Positions 1 through 8,654 of a DNA stretch of 41,277 nt are shown here, one piece after another; the stretch's first letter is position 1; each line of letters begins with the position of its first letter. Under the pieces are notes generated by a model. That model saw only the letters and a list, made by a program, of their open reading frames with translations, was not told where the DNA came from and did not search any database. The position numbers and the translations under genes are program-made. This DNA comes from Spirochaetota bacterium (GTDB lineage: Bacteria > Spirochaetota > B62-G9 > DRHN01). Location of the stretch: NCBI GenBank assembly GCA_020342115.1, contig CP070841.1, positions 2,573,177 through 2,614,453 on the forward strand. Reading direction: 5' to 3'.

Positions 1-2
1 TT

Positions 3-96
3 CATTTAGACGACGTAGGACTCTTCTTAAAAAAATTGTCCATTCCGTCTAAATGCATAAGACACACTTAAAAAGGTTAATTAATTTCATTTAAGC
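3..96. repeat. 85-bp palindromic repeat unit, locus 1
   Basis: A 53-nt element (3-55) starts with CATTTAGACG and ends with its exact reverse complement CGTCTAAATG. A 32-nt AT-rich spacer follows, and a second left arm (CATTTAAGC) begins at 88, exactly 85 nt after the first. The same architecture recurs at 2311-2485 and 17271-17450. No gene lies inside it. Confidence 0.75.
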
Positions 97-170
97 ATTG
101 TTTTACTTGCTGGAAAAAGATATAAGCAGGGACAAATTTTTTAAGGACCGATTTATTGGCATAAAAACCT

Positions 171-1328
171 ATGGATAAAAATTTAGTCATCAGTGATGAT
201 TATCCTCATGCAGAGGAGCTTGAAAAGATACTTATAAAGCTTCGTTCCTTGCTAGCTCTTAAGGAGAAGGATAAACAGCTAAAACGTAAAGATGAACTTG
301 AGAACTTGATCAAGGATGTCTCAGAAAAGAAAGAGCAGCTACAGGGTGAGGTTGAGTTTGCTAAACAGCTTAATCATTTCCTCGATGCCGATTCAAAGAA
401 ACAATTTATCACCGAACAGCTTCCGCGTTTTCTTGGTATAAGGCTCATGACGATATTTACCATTGATGACACAAAGAAGGAATTTACACTCTTTGTCTCC
501 AACCATGAGGATCTGAAACCGGGACTTAAGATTCCCTTTGACAAAAAGAGTGTCATGTACGATGTTCTGATTACTCGGAAACCGAAATGTTTCAGGAACT
601 TCGCAAAGTCAAAGTATATAAAATCAAAGAGGCCCAAGTATATATCCGGAACCTCCTGTACAGTGCCTTTAGTATCCGCCGAGCATATAATTGGAGTCAT
701 GAATGTGAATGATCCGGTTTTGTCATTAGATGATTATCAAAGCGGTAACCTCAAGGGGCGGTTAGCCAGGCTCTCACCTCATCTAGCTGTATCGATTCAT
801 AATACGATCCTCTTTGAAAAGGTTCGGGACCTTTCGATTCGTGACTCAATGACGGATCTCTACAATTTCAGGCACTTTCATGAGACACTGAGGATAGAGG
901 TTGAGCATGCCAAGCGATATGATGAACCTCTCTCCTGTATCATGATCGATATTGATGACTTCAAACTGATAAATGATACCTATGGACATCATGTAGGAGA
1001 TCTTGTTCTGAAAGCACTCGCAAGGAGTATAAGCATTGCAGTTCGCTCTTCTGATATCCCTGTCCGATACGGTGGAGACGAATTTGTCATTCTTCTCCCG
1101 CAAACAGATAAAAAATATGCAGGACGGATGGCTCAGAGGCTCATGGATCTGTTTTCCGGAAAAAAGATACGCATACCTGATAACGGGAGGAGTATAAAAG
1201 TAACGCTCAGCATGGGAATTGCAGGACTGCCTGATGATACACTTGACATGGAGGAGCTCATAAAGCTTGCAGATGCTTCTCTCTACAAGGCAAAGCGAGA
1301 AGGTAAGAATAAAATATCAATCACATAG
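171..1328 (+). CDS. GAF-GGDEF diguanylate cyclase
   Basis: This is a soluble, probably cytoplasmic, 385-residue protein predicted to make cyclic di-GMP from two GTP. A charged coiled coil occupies about residues 14-65 and a GAF-type sensor domain about 70-215. The GGDEF domain fills 222-385, with an intact GGDEF motif at 301-305. An RSSD sequence at 292-295, five residues before it, matches the RxxD inhibitory I-site, so product inhibition is expected. There is no transmembrane segment, so the signal is presumably an intracellular ligand or partner bound by GAF. The ATG has only a weak, distant Shine-Dalgarno (AAGGA near 143). The gene is monocistronic, convergent with dapF, and just downstream of a palindromic repeat. 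The active site looks functional, and what the GAF domain senses is unknown. Confidence 0.93.
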   Translation: MDKNLVISDDYPHAEELEKILIKLRSLLALKEKDKQLKRKDELENLIKDVSEKKEQLQGEVEFAKQLNHFLDADSKKQFITEQLPRFLGIRLMTIFTIDDTKKEFTLFVSNHEDLKPGLKIPFDKKSVMYDVLITRKPKCFRNFAKSKYIKSKRPKYISGTSCTVPLVSAEHIIGVMNVNDPVLSLDDYQSGNLKGRLARLSPHLAVSIHNTILFEKVRDLSIRDSMTDLYNFRHFHETLRIEVEHAKRYDEPLSCIMIDIDDFKLINDTYGHHVGDLVLKALARSISIAVRSSDIPVRYGGDEFVILLPQTDKKYAGRMAQRLMDLFSGKKIRIPDNGRSIKVTLSMGIAGLPDDTLDMEELIKLADASLYKAKREGKNKISIT

Positions 1329-1361
1329 TTGTTTTAGAAACCGAAAGGTTCAAAATAGCTT

Positions 1362-1440
1362 AGTTCTTGGTATATACTGAATACTACTGATACAAATATT
1401 TGCACACATACTTTCTATTGCTTCTAATTAACTAGGAACT
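1362..1440. repeat. inverted-repeat element B, copy 1
   Basis: The left arm AGTTCTTGGT (1362-1371) faces a right arm ACTAGGAACT (1431-1440), which has two mismatches to the perfect complement. The AT-rich core shares patches with the better copy at 25509-25604, such as a gapped match around ATACAA-TATTT. It lies between the convergent 3' ends of the GGDEF gene and dapF, where its stem could serve as a weak bidirectional terminator. Confidence 0.5.
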
Positions 1441-1455
1441 AATGGTTTCGGCATC

Positions 1456-2313
1456 TTACATATGGTGATATAATCCAGAAAATACCTCCCTTGCCGGTCC
1501 GGTGAGATAAACCCTGTTATCTTTTTCATTCCACTCTATTCTTAGGACACCTCCTCTGAGCCTTACGTCCACCGTTCGAGAGGTAAGATTGTTCAAAACG
1601 GAAGCCACGACACTGGCGCAAGCACCCGTTCCGCATGCCAGGGTCTCTCCGCTACCCCTCTCCCACACTCTCATATCGATGAGGTCTCTTGTGACAATTT
1701 TAACAAATTCTACATTCGTTCGATTCGGAAAGAGAGGATCCTGTTCAATATCGGGACCATGCTGCAGTACCTGCGTATCTGTAATCTCATCTGTAAATAT
1801 CACGAAGTGAGGATTTCCCATGCTTACTGCTGTACCTCTGTAGTTCATTACAGTGAGACCAACAACCGGCTCCTTATCCTCTTTCACAGGGATGGACTTT
1901 CCACTGAGTACAGGCTCGCCCATGTCGACTCTTACACCTGATATTTTGTGGTGGTCTTTTTCGTCTTTGATGATTGATAGATTTTTTAGTCCTGCGAGTG
2001 TTTCTATCTGAAGCTTTTTTCTTTTATGATAACCGTGATCGTAGACATACCTGGCAACGCACCTTATGGCATTGCCGCACATCTCTGCTTCACTGCCATC
2101 AGCATTAAACATTCGCATTTTGCATGCTGCCTTGCTGCTTGGGAGAATCAGGACAAGGCCGTCGCTCCCGACGCCGAAATGCCTTTGTGAGATTTTCTGA
2201 GCCAGGTCTTTATAATCAAGATTTTTAAAATCCAGTTCATTGGAATTCTTGATCAGATCGATATATACATAATCGTTACCTGCTCCTTCCATTTTGATGA
2301 ACGGTATCTTCAT
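1456..2313 (-). CDS. dapF: diaminopimelate epimerase
   Basis: DapF interconverts LL- and meso-diaminopimelate, the penultimate step to lysine and the source of the peptidoglycan cross-linking residue. The 285-residue length is typical. Both halves of the pseudo-symmetric fold are present, each carrying its catalytic cysteine: C79 in an EMCGNAIRC context and C227 in a TLACGTGAC context. The N-terminal AGNDYVYID signature is intact. The start codon lies inside the left arm of a palindromic repeat unit (2311-2363), and the closest Shine-Dalgarno-like stretch (AAGGGG) sits about 14 nt upstream, so the repeat supplies the translation start region. It follows gspDEF on the same strand after a 179-bp repeat-filled gap and is unlikely to be functionally linked to secretion. 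Confidence 0.97.
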   Translation of the reverse strand: MKIPFIKMEGAGNDYVYIDLIKNSNELDFKNLDYKDLAQKISQRHFGVGSDGLVLILPSSKAACKMRMFNADGSEAEMCGNAIRCVARYVYDHGYHKRKKLQIETLAGLKNLSIIKDEKDHHKISGVRVDMGEPVLSGKSIPVKEDKEPVVGLTVMNYRGTAVSMGNPHFVIFTDEITDTQVLQHGPDIEQDPLFPNRTNVEFVKIVTRDLIDMRVWERGSGETLACGTGACASVVASVLNNLTSRTVDVRLRGGVLRIEWNEKDNRVYLTGPAREVFSGLYHHM

Positions 2314-2485
2314 ATAGATGTCGTTAACCCCTTTATAACAATATTGATTTTCACATCTAAATGCTGATGATTATCTGTAAAATGTTATCTAATTTCATTT
2401 AGACGGAATGGATAATATTTTTAAAAATAGTCTTCTTCCGTCTAAATGCCTAAATTATTCTTTTAGATGTTATCTAATTTCATTT
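2311..2485. repeat. 85-bp palindromic repeat units, locus 2 (two units plus a partial)
   Basis: The better unit runs 2396-2480, with its 53-nt palindrome at 2396-2448 (CATTTAGACG ... CGTCTAAATG). A diverged unit lies exactly 85 nt upstream at 2311-2395: its left arm CATATAGATG is at 2311 and its right arm CATCTAAATG ends at 2363. A third left-arm start (CATTT) falls at 2481, again 85 nt on. A direct repeat (ATGTTATCTAATTTCATTT) at 2382-2400 and 2467-2485 marks the spacer. The dapF ATG is within the first unit. Confidence 0.75.
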
Positions 2486-2492
2486 TTCTCCT

Positions 2493-3704
2493 TTAACCGA
2501 AGAACTGGTTTATCTGGAATATGGGAAGTATGATTGCAAGCACAGCAAATCCGATAAAAATTCCCAGTATAACAATGACTATAGGCTCAATCAGAGAGGT
2601 GAGCACCCTTAGTTTCTCCTCGAGCTGGCTCTCCATATTGCTCCCTATCCGTTCCAGTACATCGGGAACCCTGTCTCCGACTTCACCGGCGTGGATCATG
2701 CCGAGGATTGAGCTAGAAAAAAGCTTGCCGGATGCCAACGCTCTGGAGAGCGTTTCACCTTTTTTTACCATCTCAATTGTATTGCTTATCGTTTTGCGAA
2801 AGATGGTATTTTTAAAAGACTCCTCTGTCTGTGTGAGAGCATCGATGATTCCAACCCCGTTTGCGAGCATGAGACCCATAGTGTATGAGAATCGAATATG
2901 GAAGGTATCAAGGAGTAATTTCTTAACACCTGGGAGTTTGAGCACGAGAGAGTCAAACTGATGTTTCCACCGACCCTGCATGTACATCCTTCTGCTAATT
3001 AGAAAGAGTACGCAGAGAACAATGAGAACGATCCACCATGCTGATGAGACAAAGTTAGAGATTCCTATGAGAATCCTTGTGGGAAGGGGAAGGACCTGTC
3101 CGAAATCACTGAAGAGCTGTGAAAAAGTAGGAACTATGAAGGATATGAGAAACACGATTATGATTATACCAAACAGCAGCATTAGTGATGGGTAGGTAAG
3201 TGATGAGCGGATTCTGCTGATAAACTGCTGGTTTTTCTCGTACATACCGGACAGCCGATCGAATACCCCCTCGAGTTGCCCGGAAACTTCCCCTGCATGC
3301 AGTGTGCTTACATACATCTGATTAAAATAATCGGGATATTCACTGAACGCTTTTGATACACTCTTACCCTCCTTCACCTTGTCCCTTATATTGATCATCA
3401 TACTTTTTGTTGTACCGTCATCGAGCTGCCCGATTACCCCTTCTAAAGCATTCACCACTGGAACGCCTGCACTGAGTAAAAAGGCGAGCTGTCTTGTGAT
3501 GAGAGTTGTTTCTTTTCGTTTGCTCGTGAAGGAGATTGAAAGACCTGATCTTTTCCTTGCGGGGCCGTGCATCTCGCGGATTGTTTCAAGATAGATGCCC
3601 TTCAGCTTCAGCTTTTTCCGTGCGGCTTCGGTGTCGGGTGCATCAACAATTCCTTTGGTAGCTTTTCCGCTTACACTTAATCCTCGGTACTCGTATACTG
3701 ACAT
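2493..3704 (-). CDS. gspF: type II secretion inner-membrane platform protein GspF
   Basis: GspF/PilC-type proteins form the inner-membrane platform that couples the secretion ATPase to pseudopilus assembly. The 403-residue product has the expected two repeated cytoplasmic T2SSF helical domains (about 70-195 and 270-395). There are three hydrophobic segments, near 168-195, 215-235 and 372-398. The N-terminal YEYRGLSVSGKATKG region is the usual start of the family. It overlaps gspE by one base, so the two are translationally coupled. The GspF versus PilC assignment rests on its neighbours: a short secretin and no pilin or PilT gene. No pseudopilin gene is found in this window. Confidence 0.9.
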   Translation of the reverse strand: MSVYEYRGLSVSGKATKGIVDAPDTEAARKKLKLKGIYLETIREMHGPARKRSGLSISFTSKRKETTLITRQLAFLLSAGVPVVNALEGVIGQLDDGTTKSMMINIRDKVKEGKSVSKAFSEYPDYFNQMYVSTLHAGEVSGQLEGVFDRLSGMYEKNQQFISRIRSSLTYPSLMLLFGIIIIVFLISFIVPTFSQLFSDFGQVLPLPTRILIGISNFVSSAWWIVLIVLCVLFLISRRMYMQGRWKHQFDSLVLKLPGVKKLLLDTFHIRFSYTMGLMLANGVGIIDALTQTEESFKNTIFRKTISNTIEMVKKGETLSRALASGKLFSSSILGMIHAGEVGDRVPDVLERIGSNMESQLEEKLRVLTSLIEPIVIVILGIFIGFAVLAIILPIFQINQFFG

Positions 3705-5449
3705 TACTCTCTTATAACCCTCAATACTTCGTCGAGTGAGGTGAGTCCTTTCAATACCTTTTCAAGACCATCTTCGATGAGTGTTTTCATACCCATCTCA
3801 TTACACCTCCCTCTAATATAGGTGGCGTCTCGCTTCTCAACAATGAGCTTCCGCACATCATCATTGACCTTTATTATTTCGTAGATTCCCACCCTTTCAA
3901 AGAACCCGGTGTTGTTGCATTTTGGGCATCCAGGAGCACTGTATATGCTCTTTCGTTTTAATAGTGTAGAGTAAGTGCCCTCTCTGGGTAAAATACCCTC
4001 ATCTTGAAATATTGAAGGGTCAAAAACGTAAGGCTTTTTACAGGACGGACAGAGGATTCTCACGAGTCTCTGAGAGAGAAATCCGGTGACTGTTGAAGCA
4101 ATCAGGTAGGGTTCTATTCCCATATCCAGCAAACGAACCACAGCGCTCGCAGCGTCATTGGTATGCACTGTGGAAAATACAAGGTGTCCTGTCATTGCTG
4201 CCTGAATCGCAATCTCCGCGGTCTCTCTGTCTCGTATCTCACCGACCATTATTACCTCTGGATCCTGCCGTAAAATGGACCTGAGACCCTGTGCAAAGGT
4301 GAGATTGATCTTGGGATTTACCTGGATCTGGCTTATACCTTTTATCCTGTACTCAACAGGGTCTTCTATGGTGATGATATTCTTCTCAGGAGTATTGATT
4401 TCCTTGATTGCAGCGTACAGAGTTGTCGTCTTTCCGCATCCTGTAGGGCCCGAAACGATTATTATCCCATGAGGGATTTTTAACATAGCTCTGAAGTTTT
4501 TTAAGAATTCTTCAGCCATACCAAGCTTCAGCAGGTCAAACCTTCTCTCATCCTTTACGAGCAGTCTCATAACAACCCGCTCTCCAACAACAGATGGAAC
4601 AGTAGACACTCTTATATCAACATCATTAGATCCGTATTTTACCTTGATCCTTCCATCCTGCGGAAGACGGTTCTCGGCAATATTCATATTTGCCATGATC
4701 TTCACTCTTGATATGATCGCCAGTTGATACCGTTTTGGCGGAGAGAGGGTATTATAGAGCATACCGTCTATGCGGTATCGAACCGTGACACCCTCCTCGG
4801 ATGGTTCTATATGTATATCGCTGGCACGCTCTTTCAGCGCCTCTGTGATCATAAGGTTTACAAGTTTTATGATCGGTGCTTCATTTGCGAGATCGAGTAC
4901 ATCTTCCTCTCGCTCCTGAGTTTCACCCAGGATCTTGATATTTTCACCCTCGCCTTTCATATCTTCGATAATCTTATCAGCACTCTCTGATTCCTCACCC
5001 GCGAGTATGTCTGCGATTCTAAGAATGTCGAGCTTCTTGGCAAGAACCAGTTTGACATTCTTGCCGGTCATTGTTTTTATATTTTCTATTGCTTCGAGCT
5101 GGGAGGTATCGTTGAGAGCAACTTCGACACTATCATCAGTTTCTCTCAATATGACGATGTTGTGCTTTCTTATGAAGCCGTACGGTATCTTTGTGGAGAG
5201 GACGACACTGTAATTTTTCAGAAGATCCCGTTTGTATTCAATGCCAAGCTGGAGTGAGAGAGCATGCAGCAGATCGTCCTCTGTTATAACATTCCTCTGA
5301 AGCAAAAACTCCCCAAGTCTGCTGGTTGTGTTCTTCTGCGCTATGAGCATACTATCGAGCTCTTCAGGCTTGACTTTATCGAGAGAAACAAGAATTTCAC
5401 CTAATTTGAGCCCCAGTAGACTTTTTTCTTTTGTTTTATCCCTTGGCAA
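3704..5449 (-). CDS. gspE: type II secretion ATPase GspE
   Basis: This cytoplasmic hexameric ATPase powers the secretion apparatus. The 581-residue protein has an N-terminal T2SSE_N region (about 10-150), a linker and the ATPase core. The core shows a Walker A GPTGCGKT at 334-341, Asp-box and Walker B segments (ITIEDPVEY, VIMVGEIRD), and a C-terminal four-cysteine zinc site (CPSC ... CPKC, about 470-515). All catalytic motifs are intact. PilB would be the main alternative. The adjacent secretin and GspF, and the absence of pilin genes, favour type II secretion. It lies 3 bp after gspD and overlaps gspF. Confidence 0.92.
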   Translation of the reverse strand: MPRDKTKEKSLLGLKLGEILVSLDKVKPEELDSMLIAQKNTTSRLGEFLLQRNVITEDDLLHALSLQLGIEYKRDLLKNYSVVLSTKIPYGFIRKHNIVILRETDDSVEVALNDTSQLEAIENIKTMTGKNVKLVLAKKLDILRIADILAGEESESADKIIEDMKGEGENIKILGETQEREEDVLDLANEAPIIKLVNLMITEALKERASDIHIEPSEEGVTVRYRIDGMLYNTLSPPKRYQLAIISRVKIMANMNIAENRLPQDGRIKVKYGSNDVDIRVSTVPSVVGERVVMRLLVKDERRFDLLKLGMAEEFLKNFRAMLKIPHGIIIVSGPTGCGKTTTLYAAIKEINTPEKNIITIEDPVEYRIKGISQIQVNPKINLTFAQGLRSILRQDPEVIMVGEIRDRETAEIAIQAAMTGHLVFSTVHTNDAASAVVRLLDMGIEPYLIASTVTGFLSQRLVRILCPSCKKPYVFDPSIFQDEGILPREGTYSTLLKRKSIYSAPGCPKCNNTGFFERVGIYEIIKVNDDVRKLIVEKRDATYIRGRCNEMGMKTLIEDGLEKVLKGLTSLDEVLRVIRE

Positions 5450-5452
5450 TAC

Positions 5453-7054
5453 TTACTCCTCTTTCTCGAACTTCTCCTGTTCGGCCCTCTTCTTTTGAGT
5501 GATTCTCTTGATATCGTCGTCCTGTGTGATGATATGGGGAGTTATGAATATCATCAGGTTTGTTCGGATCCTCTGCTCTATCTCTTTTCTAAAGAGAAGC
5601 CCCAGCAGGGGAATGTCTCCAAGAAGCGGCACCTTCTGCTCTATTTTTACGGCGTCGTCGCGGATGAGTCCTCCTATAACGATTGTTCTCTCATTTTTAA
5701 CGGTAATCTTAGAGGTAATCTCACGGTTGTATACTGAAGGGTTTTCAAGAAGAGCTGTTCCCTCAACGATTTTTTTAACCTGCTGATTGATATCCATGGT
5801 AATATAACCGTTCTTGTTAATGTGAGGTGTGAGTTTGAGGACGATACCAATATCTTTATAGTCATAGGTTGAGATGACATTGTTATTCTCATCGACCCTG
5901 GCGCTGGTAAGAAAAGGTATCTGTTCGCCTATGGATATTGTAGCCTCCTGATTGTTGATCGTTACGATCTCCGGTGTAGAGAGTATCTTGAAATCCGTTT
6001 CTTCTTTGGATGCATTGAGGAGTGCCCATACGCTGGGGATTGTTCCGTTCAGCAGTCCAACGGTGAGACCGGAAAGCCCTCCTGTCTGCAGGCTTTCTGC
6101 CATCATGCCTGTATTTGAAGAGACAACTCCGGTCATTCCGATACCGGTATCGATGAGCACGTTCCAGTCAAAACCGAGTGTCTGGTCATCATCGAGCGTG
6201 ATTTCCACAATGAGCGCCTCGACAAGAACCTGCTCCCTCTTTTGATCGAGGTCCTCGATAATTTCCCTTATTTTTTCATAATCCTGCGGGGCGCTTATGA
6301 TAATAATGGAGTTTGTTTCTTTGTTGGCAACCACCTTGAACCGTTCGGTGAAAGCGCCACCCTCTTCCGGCTGACCTGGTGTATCTTTCTTCACCGGAAC
6401 GGTGCTGGCAAGGTTGGAGAGTGTCTGTGCCATGGATTCTGCATTTGAGTTCTCGAGTTTGTATATGTGAATGTCGGAGACCTCGGTAGGAATGGGAGTA
6501 TCGAGGAGATTGATCATGGCGATTAAAAGGTTAATTGTAGAAACAGCACCATTAGCAATAATGACATTCGTTCTCTGGTAAGCAGTGAGAATGAGTTCAG
6601 TGGGAAAGAGTGGTTTTACCACATTTGCAACATTATGGGCTACTGCATTTCTCAGAGGTACAATCTGGGTAATAATAGGGTCCCCTGTCAGATCGAGGGG
6701 CTCAGTGCCGTAGTAAATACTGCCGCTGAGCTTCAGAGCCTCCTGTGCAGGAAAGATTTGAACGATATTATCGTTCTGCGGTACAGCAAGGAAACCGCGC
6801 GACTTCAGTATGGAGAGCACTATGCTGTATACCGCGCTGACAGGCACCTCTTCTGAGGAGACGAAGCTAATACTTCCCTTTACCTTCTCACTGAGCACGA
6901 AACTCTTTCCAGTAATCTCACTCATTGTTTGAAGGAAAACCGGTATTTCCACATTATCGAAATTGAGAGTTACTGTCTCATCCTGCGCAACGATGTTTCC
7001 CAATGGGCTAAGTAAAAGCAGCAGTGCGAGAATTATTGCAAAATGTTTTCTCAT
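5453..7054 (-). CDS. gspD: type II secretion secretin GspD (short form)
   Basis: Secretins form the outer-membrane gate of type II secretion. The 533-residue product is shorter than the 650-700 residues usual for GspD. A signal peptide spans about 1-23 (basic MRKH start, poly-Leu core). An STN/N0 domain follows (28-95), then N-domain repeats (about 125-265). The C-terminal secretin domain (285-520) carries the family's VIGGLIRDD and PLLGDIPLLGLLF sequences. The reduced N-domain repeats explain the short length. It is the first gene of gspDEF, preceded by a good AGGAG site on the minus strand and by a repeat-rich 322-bp divergent spacer. Confidence 0.92.
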   Translation of the reverse strand: MRKHFAIILALLLLLSPLGNIVAQDETVTLNFDNVEIPVFLQTMSEITGKSFVLSEKVKGSISFVSSEEVPVSAVYSIVLSILKSRGFLAVPQNDNIVQIFPAQEALKLSGSIYYGTEPLDLTGDPIITQIVPLRNAVAHNVANVVKPLFPTELILTAYQRTNVIIANGAVSTINLLIAMINLLDTPIPTEVSDIHIYKLENSNAESMAQTLSNLASTVPVKKDTPGQPEEGGAFTERFKVVANKETNSIIIISAPQDYEKIREIIEDLDQKREQVLVEALIVEITLDDDQTLGFDWNVLIDTGIGMTGVVSSNTGMMAESLQTGGLSGLTVGLLNGTIPSVWALLNASKEETDFKILSTPEIVTINNQEATISIGEQIPFLTSARVDENNNVISTYDYKDIGIVLKLTPHINKNGYITMDINQQVKKIVEGTALLENPSVYNREITSKITVKNERTIVIGGLIRDDAVKIEQKVPLLGDIPLLGLLFRKEIEQRIRTNLMIFITPHIITQDDDIKRITQKKRAEQEKFEKEE

Positions 7055-7135
7055 CCGCCATTCTCCTAGAAATCCGTCTATGTATTAATATAGTATAACA
7101 TTTCAAAATGAAAGAGTGGTAAATATTTAGTATCT

Positions 7136-7171
7136 GGTACACATACATCAATTAATTGATGTATTCGTACC
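7136..7171. repeat. 36-bp near-perfect palindrome
   Basis: GGTACACATACATCAATT is followed directly by its complement with two mismatches, leaving no loop. It sits in the divergent spacer immediately before inverted-repeat element B copy 2. It could be an operator for a dimeric regulator or part of the repeat element. No T-tract follows, so it is not an obvious terminator. Confidence 0.7.
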
Positions 7172-7176
7172 ATTAC

Positions 7177-7313
7177 ACCTGCGTTCTTCGAACGTACCAA
7201 GTTCTTGTACCTGGCAAGGTCATTGACGGCTACATTATATTACTATAAAAAATTGATTTACCAAATGCATTATCTGATTACGCCCGATTAATTCCAGTTA
7301 AATACAAAGAACT
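7177..7313. repeat. inverted-repeat element B, copy 2
   Basis: The first 20 nt (7177-7196), containing the mini-hairpin CGTTC-TTC-GAACG, are identical to 25486-25505. The left arm AGTTCTTGTA (7200-7209) and right arm TACAAAGAACT (7303-7313) are complementary except for one inserted base. The internal AT-rich core also aligns with the copy at 25509-25604. Confidence 0.7.
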
Positions 7314-7376
7314 AATTTCTGTTTCCATTTCTTGGAGAATGGCATATTATAGAAAAATTATAGGAGAAGCGATTTC

Positions 7377-8654
7377 ATGATCTCTCTGGATGCATTGCGC
7401 GAGCTTGAAAGCATGGATGGGAGTTTAAAGGTTGGGCTCATTGGTGCGGGATTCATGGGCAAAGGGATTGTTGAGGTTGTTGAAAGCGCTCCGGCAATGG
7501 AGGTCGTGGCAGTGGCTGATGTTGAGATTGAAAAAGCCTGCGAATGTTTCGAGGGAATTAATTTTACAAACTATAAAGAGATAAATCGCTTGGATGATGC
7601 CAGGAACATCGTGTTTCCGAAAGAAAGGATTGTGGCCTCTGACTACAGAGTGGTAACCGGGCTTGAAGGACTCGACTTTATAATTGAAGCAACAGGTGTT
7701 CCGGAGATTGGAGCTGAGGTTGCTCTTTTTTGCATTATGAGTGGAAAACGAATTGGTATGCTCAATGTAGAGACAGACTGTACTGCAGGGTACTGGTTTT
7801 CTGAGTTTGCGAAAAGAGCTGGAGTGGTATATACAGTGTGCACCGGGGATGAACCGGCGGCAATAAAGGAGCTCTGTGATTTCTCCAGAACCCTCGGGTT
7901 TAGTGTTGTTGCATGCGGCAAGGGAAAAAACAACCCTCTTGATGTTTCTGCTAATCCAGACTCTGTGTCTAAACGAGCAGCTGAGAAGGGTTTGAATCCC
8001 AGGATTTTAACAGAGTTTGTTGATGGAACAAAGACCATGGTTGAACTAGCCTGTGTTGCCAATGCATGCGGTCTTACAGTTGATTGCAGAAATATGCATG
8101 GACCACAGGCAGAAGTTGATGAACTCGTTCATACCTTCTGTCTCAAAGAGGAGGGCGGTGTCCTTGAGAGAGAGGGAGTCGTTGATTATGTGCTCGGGAA
8201 CGTAGCTCCCGGGGTATTCGCAGTTGTCAAACACCCGGGGAATATGGTAAATGCAACACTGAGGTACTTAAAATTGGGCGAAGGGCCTTGTTATCTTCTC
8301 TACAGACCCTACCATCTCACCAATATCGAGGTGCCTATTTCTATTGCAGCAGCGTGTCTATATAATCGGGCCTGCCTGCAGACCTCAACACCTCCCACTA
8401 CAGAGGTGATCACAATAGCAAAGCATGACCTCCAAAGAGGAGATAATATTGATTGCATAGGCGGGTTCACAGTATATGGAGGAATAGAGAGAAGTGATAT
8501 TTCAAGAAGGCAAAATCTGCTCCCTCTTGGTATTGCTGAAGGGGCAAAACTTACAAGAGATGTACCGAAGGGAGAACCGTTGACATTTGGCGATGTGGAA
8601 TTAGCAGATTCGCTATTATTACACATAAGAAGGATGCAGGAGAAGCATGTATGA
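7377..8654 (+). CDS. NAD(P)-dependent oxidoreductase with C-terminal SAF domain (DRL/DXR-II-like)
   Basis: The 425-residue protein begins with a Rossmann fold (GAGFMG at 23-28) of the homoserine-dehydrogenase type. A central catalytic domain follows, and a SAF domain covers about 350-425. This architecture is that of the family containing Brucella DRL (DXR-II), the alternative enzyme making methylerythritol phosphate from deoxyxylulose phosphate. The family also has many members of unknown substrate, so the reaction is not settled here. AGGAG at 7362-7366 supports the ATG. It overlaps the HAD gene by 4 bp, and an IspG-like gene follows, which makes an isoprenoid or isoprenoid-derived role an attractive inference. 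The fold is confident and the substrate is not. Confidence 0.8.
   Translation: MISLDALRELESMDGSLKVGLIGAGFMGKGIVEVVESAPAMEVVAVADVEIEKACECFEGINFTNYKEINRLDDARNIVFPKERIVASDYRVVTGLEGLDFIIEATGVPEIGAEVALFCIMSGKRIGMLNVETDCTAGYWFSEFAKRAGVVYTVCTGDEPAAIKELCDFSRTLGFSVVACGKGKNNPLDVSANPDSVSKRAAEKGLNPRILTEFVDGTKTMVELACVANACGLTVDCRNMHGPQAEVDELVHTFCLKEEGGVLEREGVVDYVLGNVAPGVFAVVKHPGNMVNATLRYLKLGEGPCYLLYRPYHLTNIEVPISIAAACLYNRACLQTSTPPTTEVITIAKHDLQRGDNIDCIGGFTVYGGIERSDISRRQNLLPLGIAEGAKLTRDVPKGEPLTFGDVELADSLLLHIRRMQEKHV

Larger units (their letters stand above)
7055..7376. other. divergent intergenic region between gspD and the oxidoreductase cluster
   Basis: This 322-bp spacer must hold both divergent promoters. 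A minus-strand TATACT box about 7094-7100 and a plus-strand TATTAT near 7345 are plausible -10 elements, but I could not pair either with a convincing -35. It also contains a 36-bp near-palindrome and an inverted-repeat element, both listed separately. An AGGAG at 7362-7366 serves the ATG at 7377. Confidence 0.5.
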
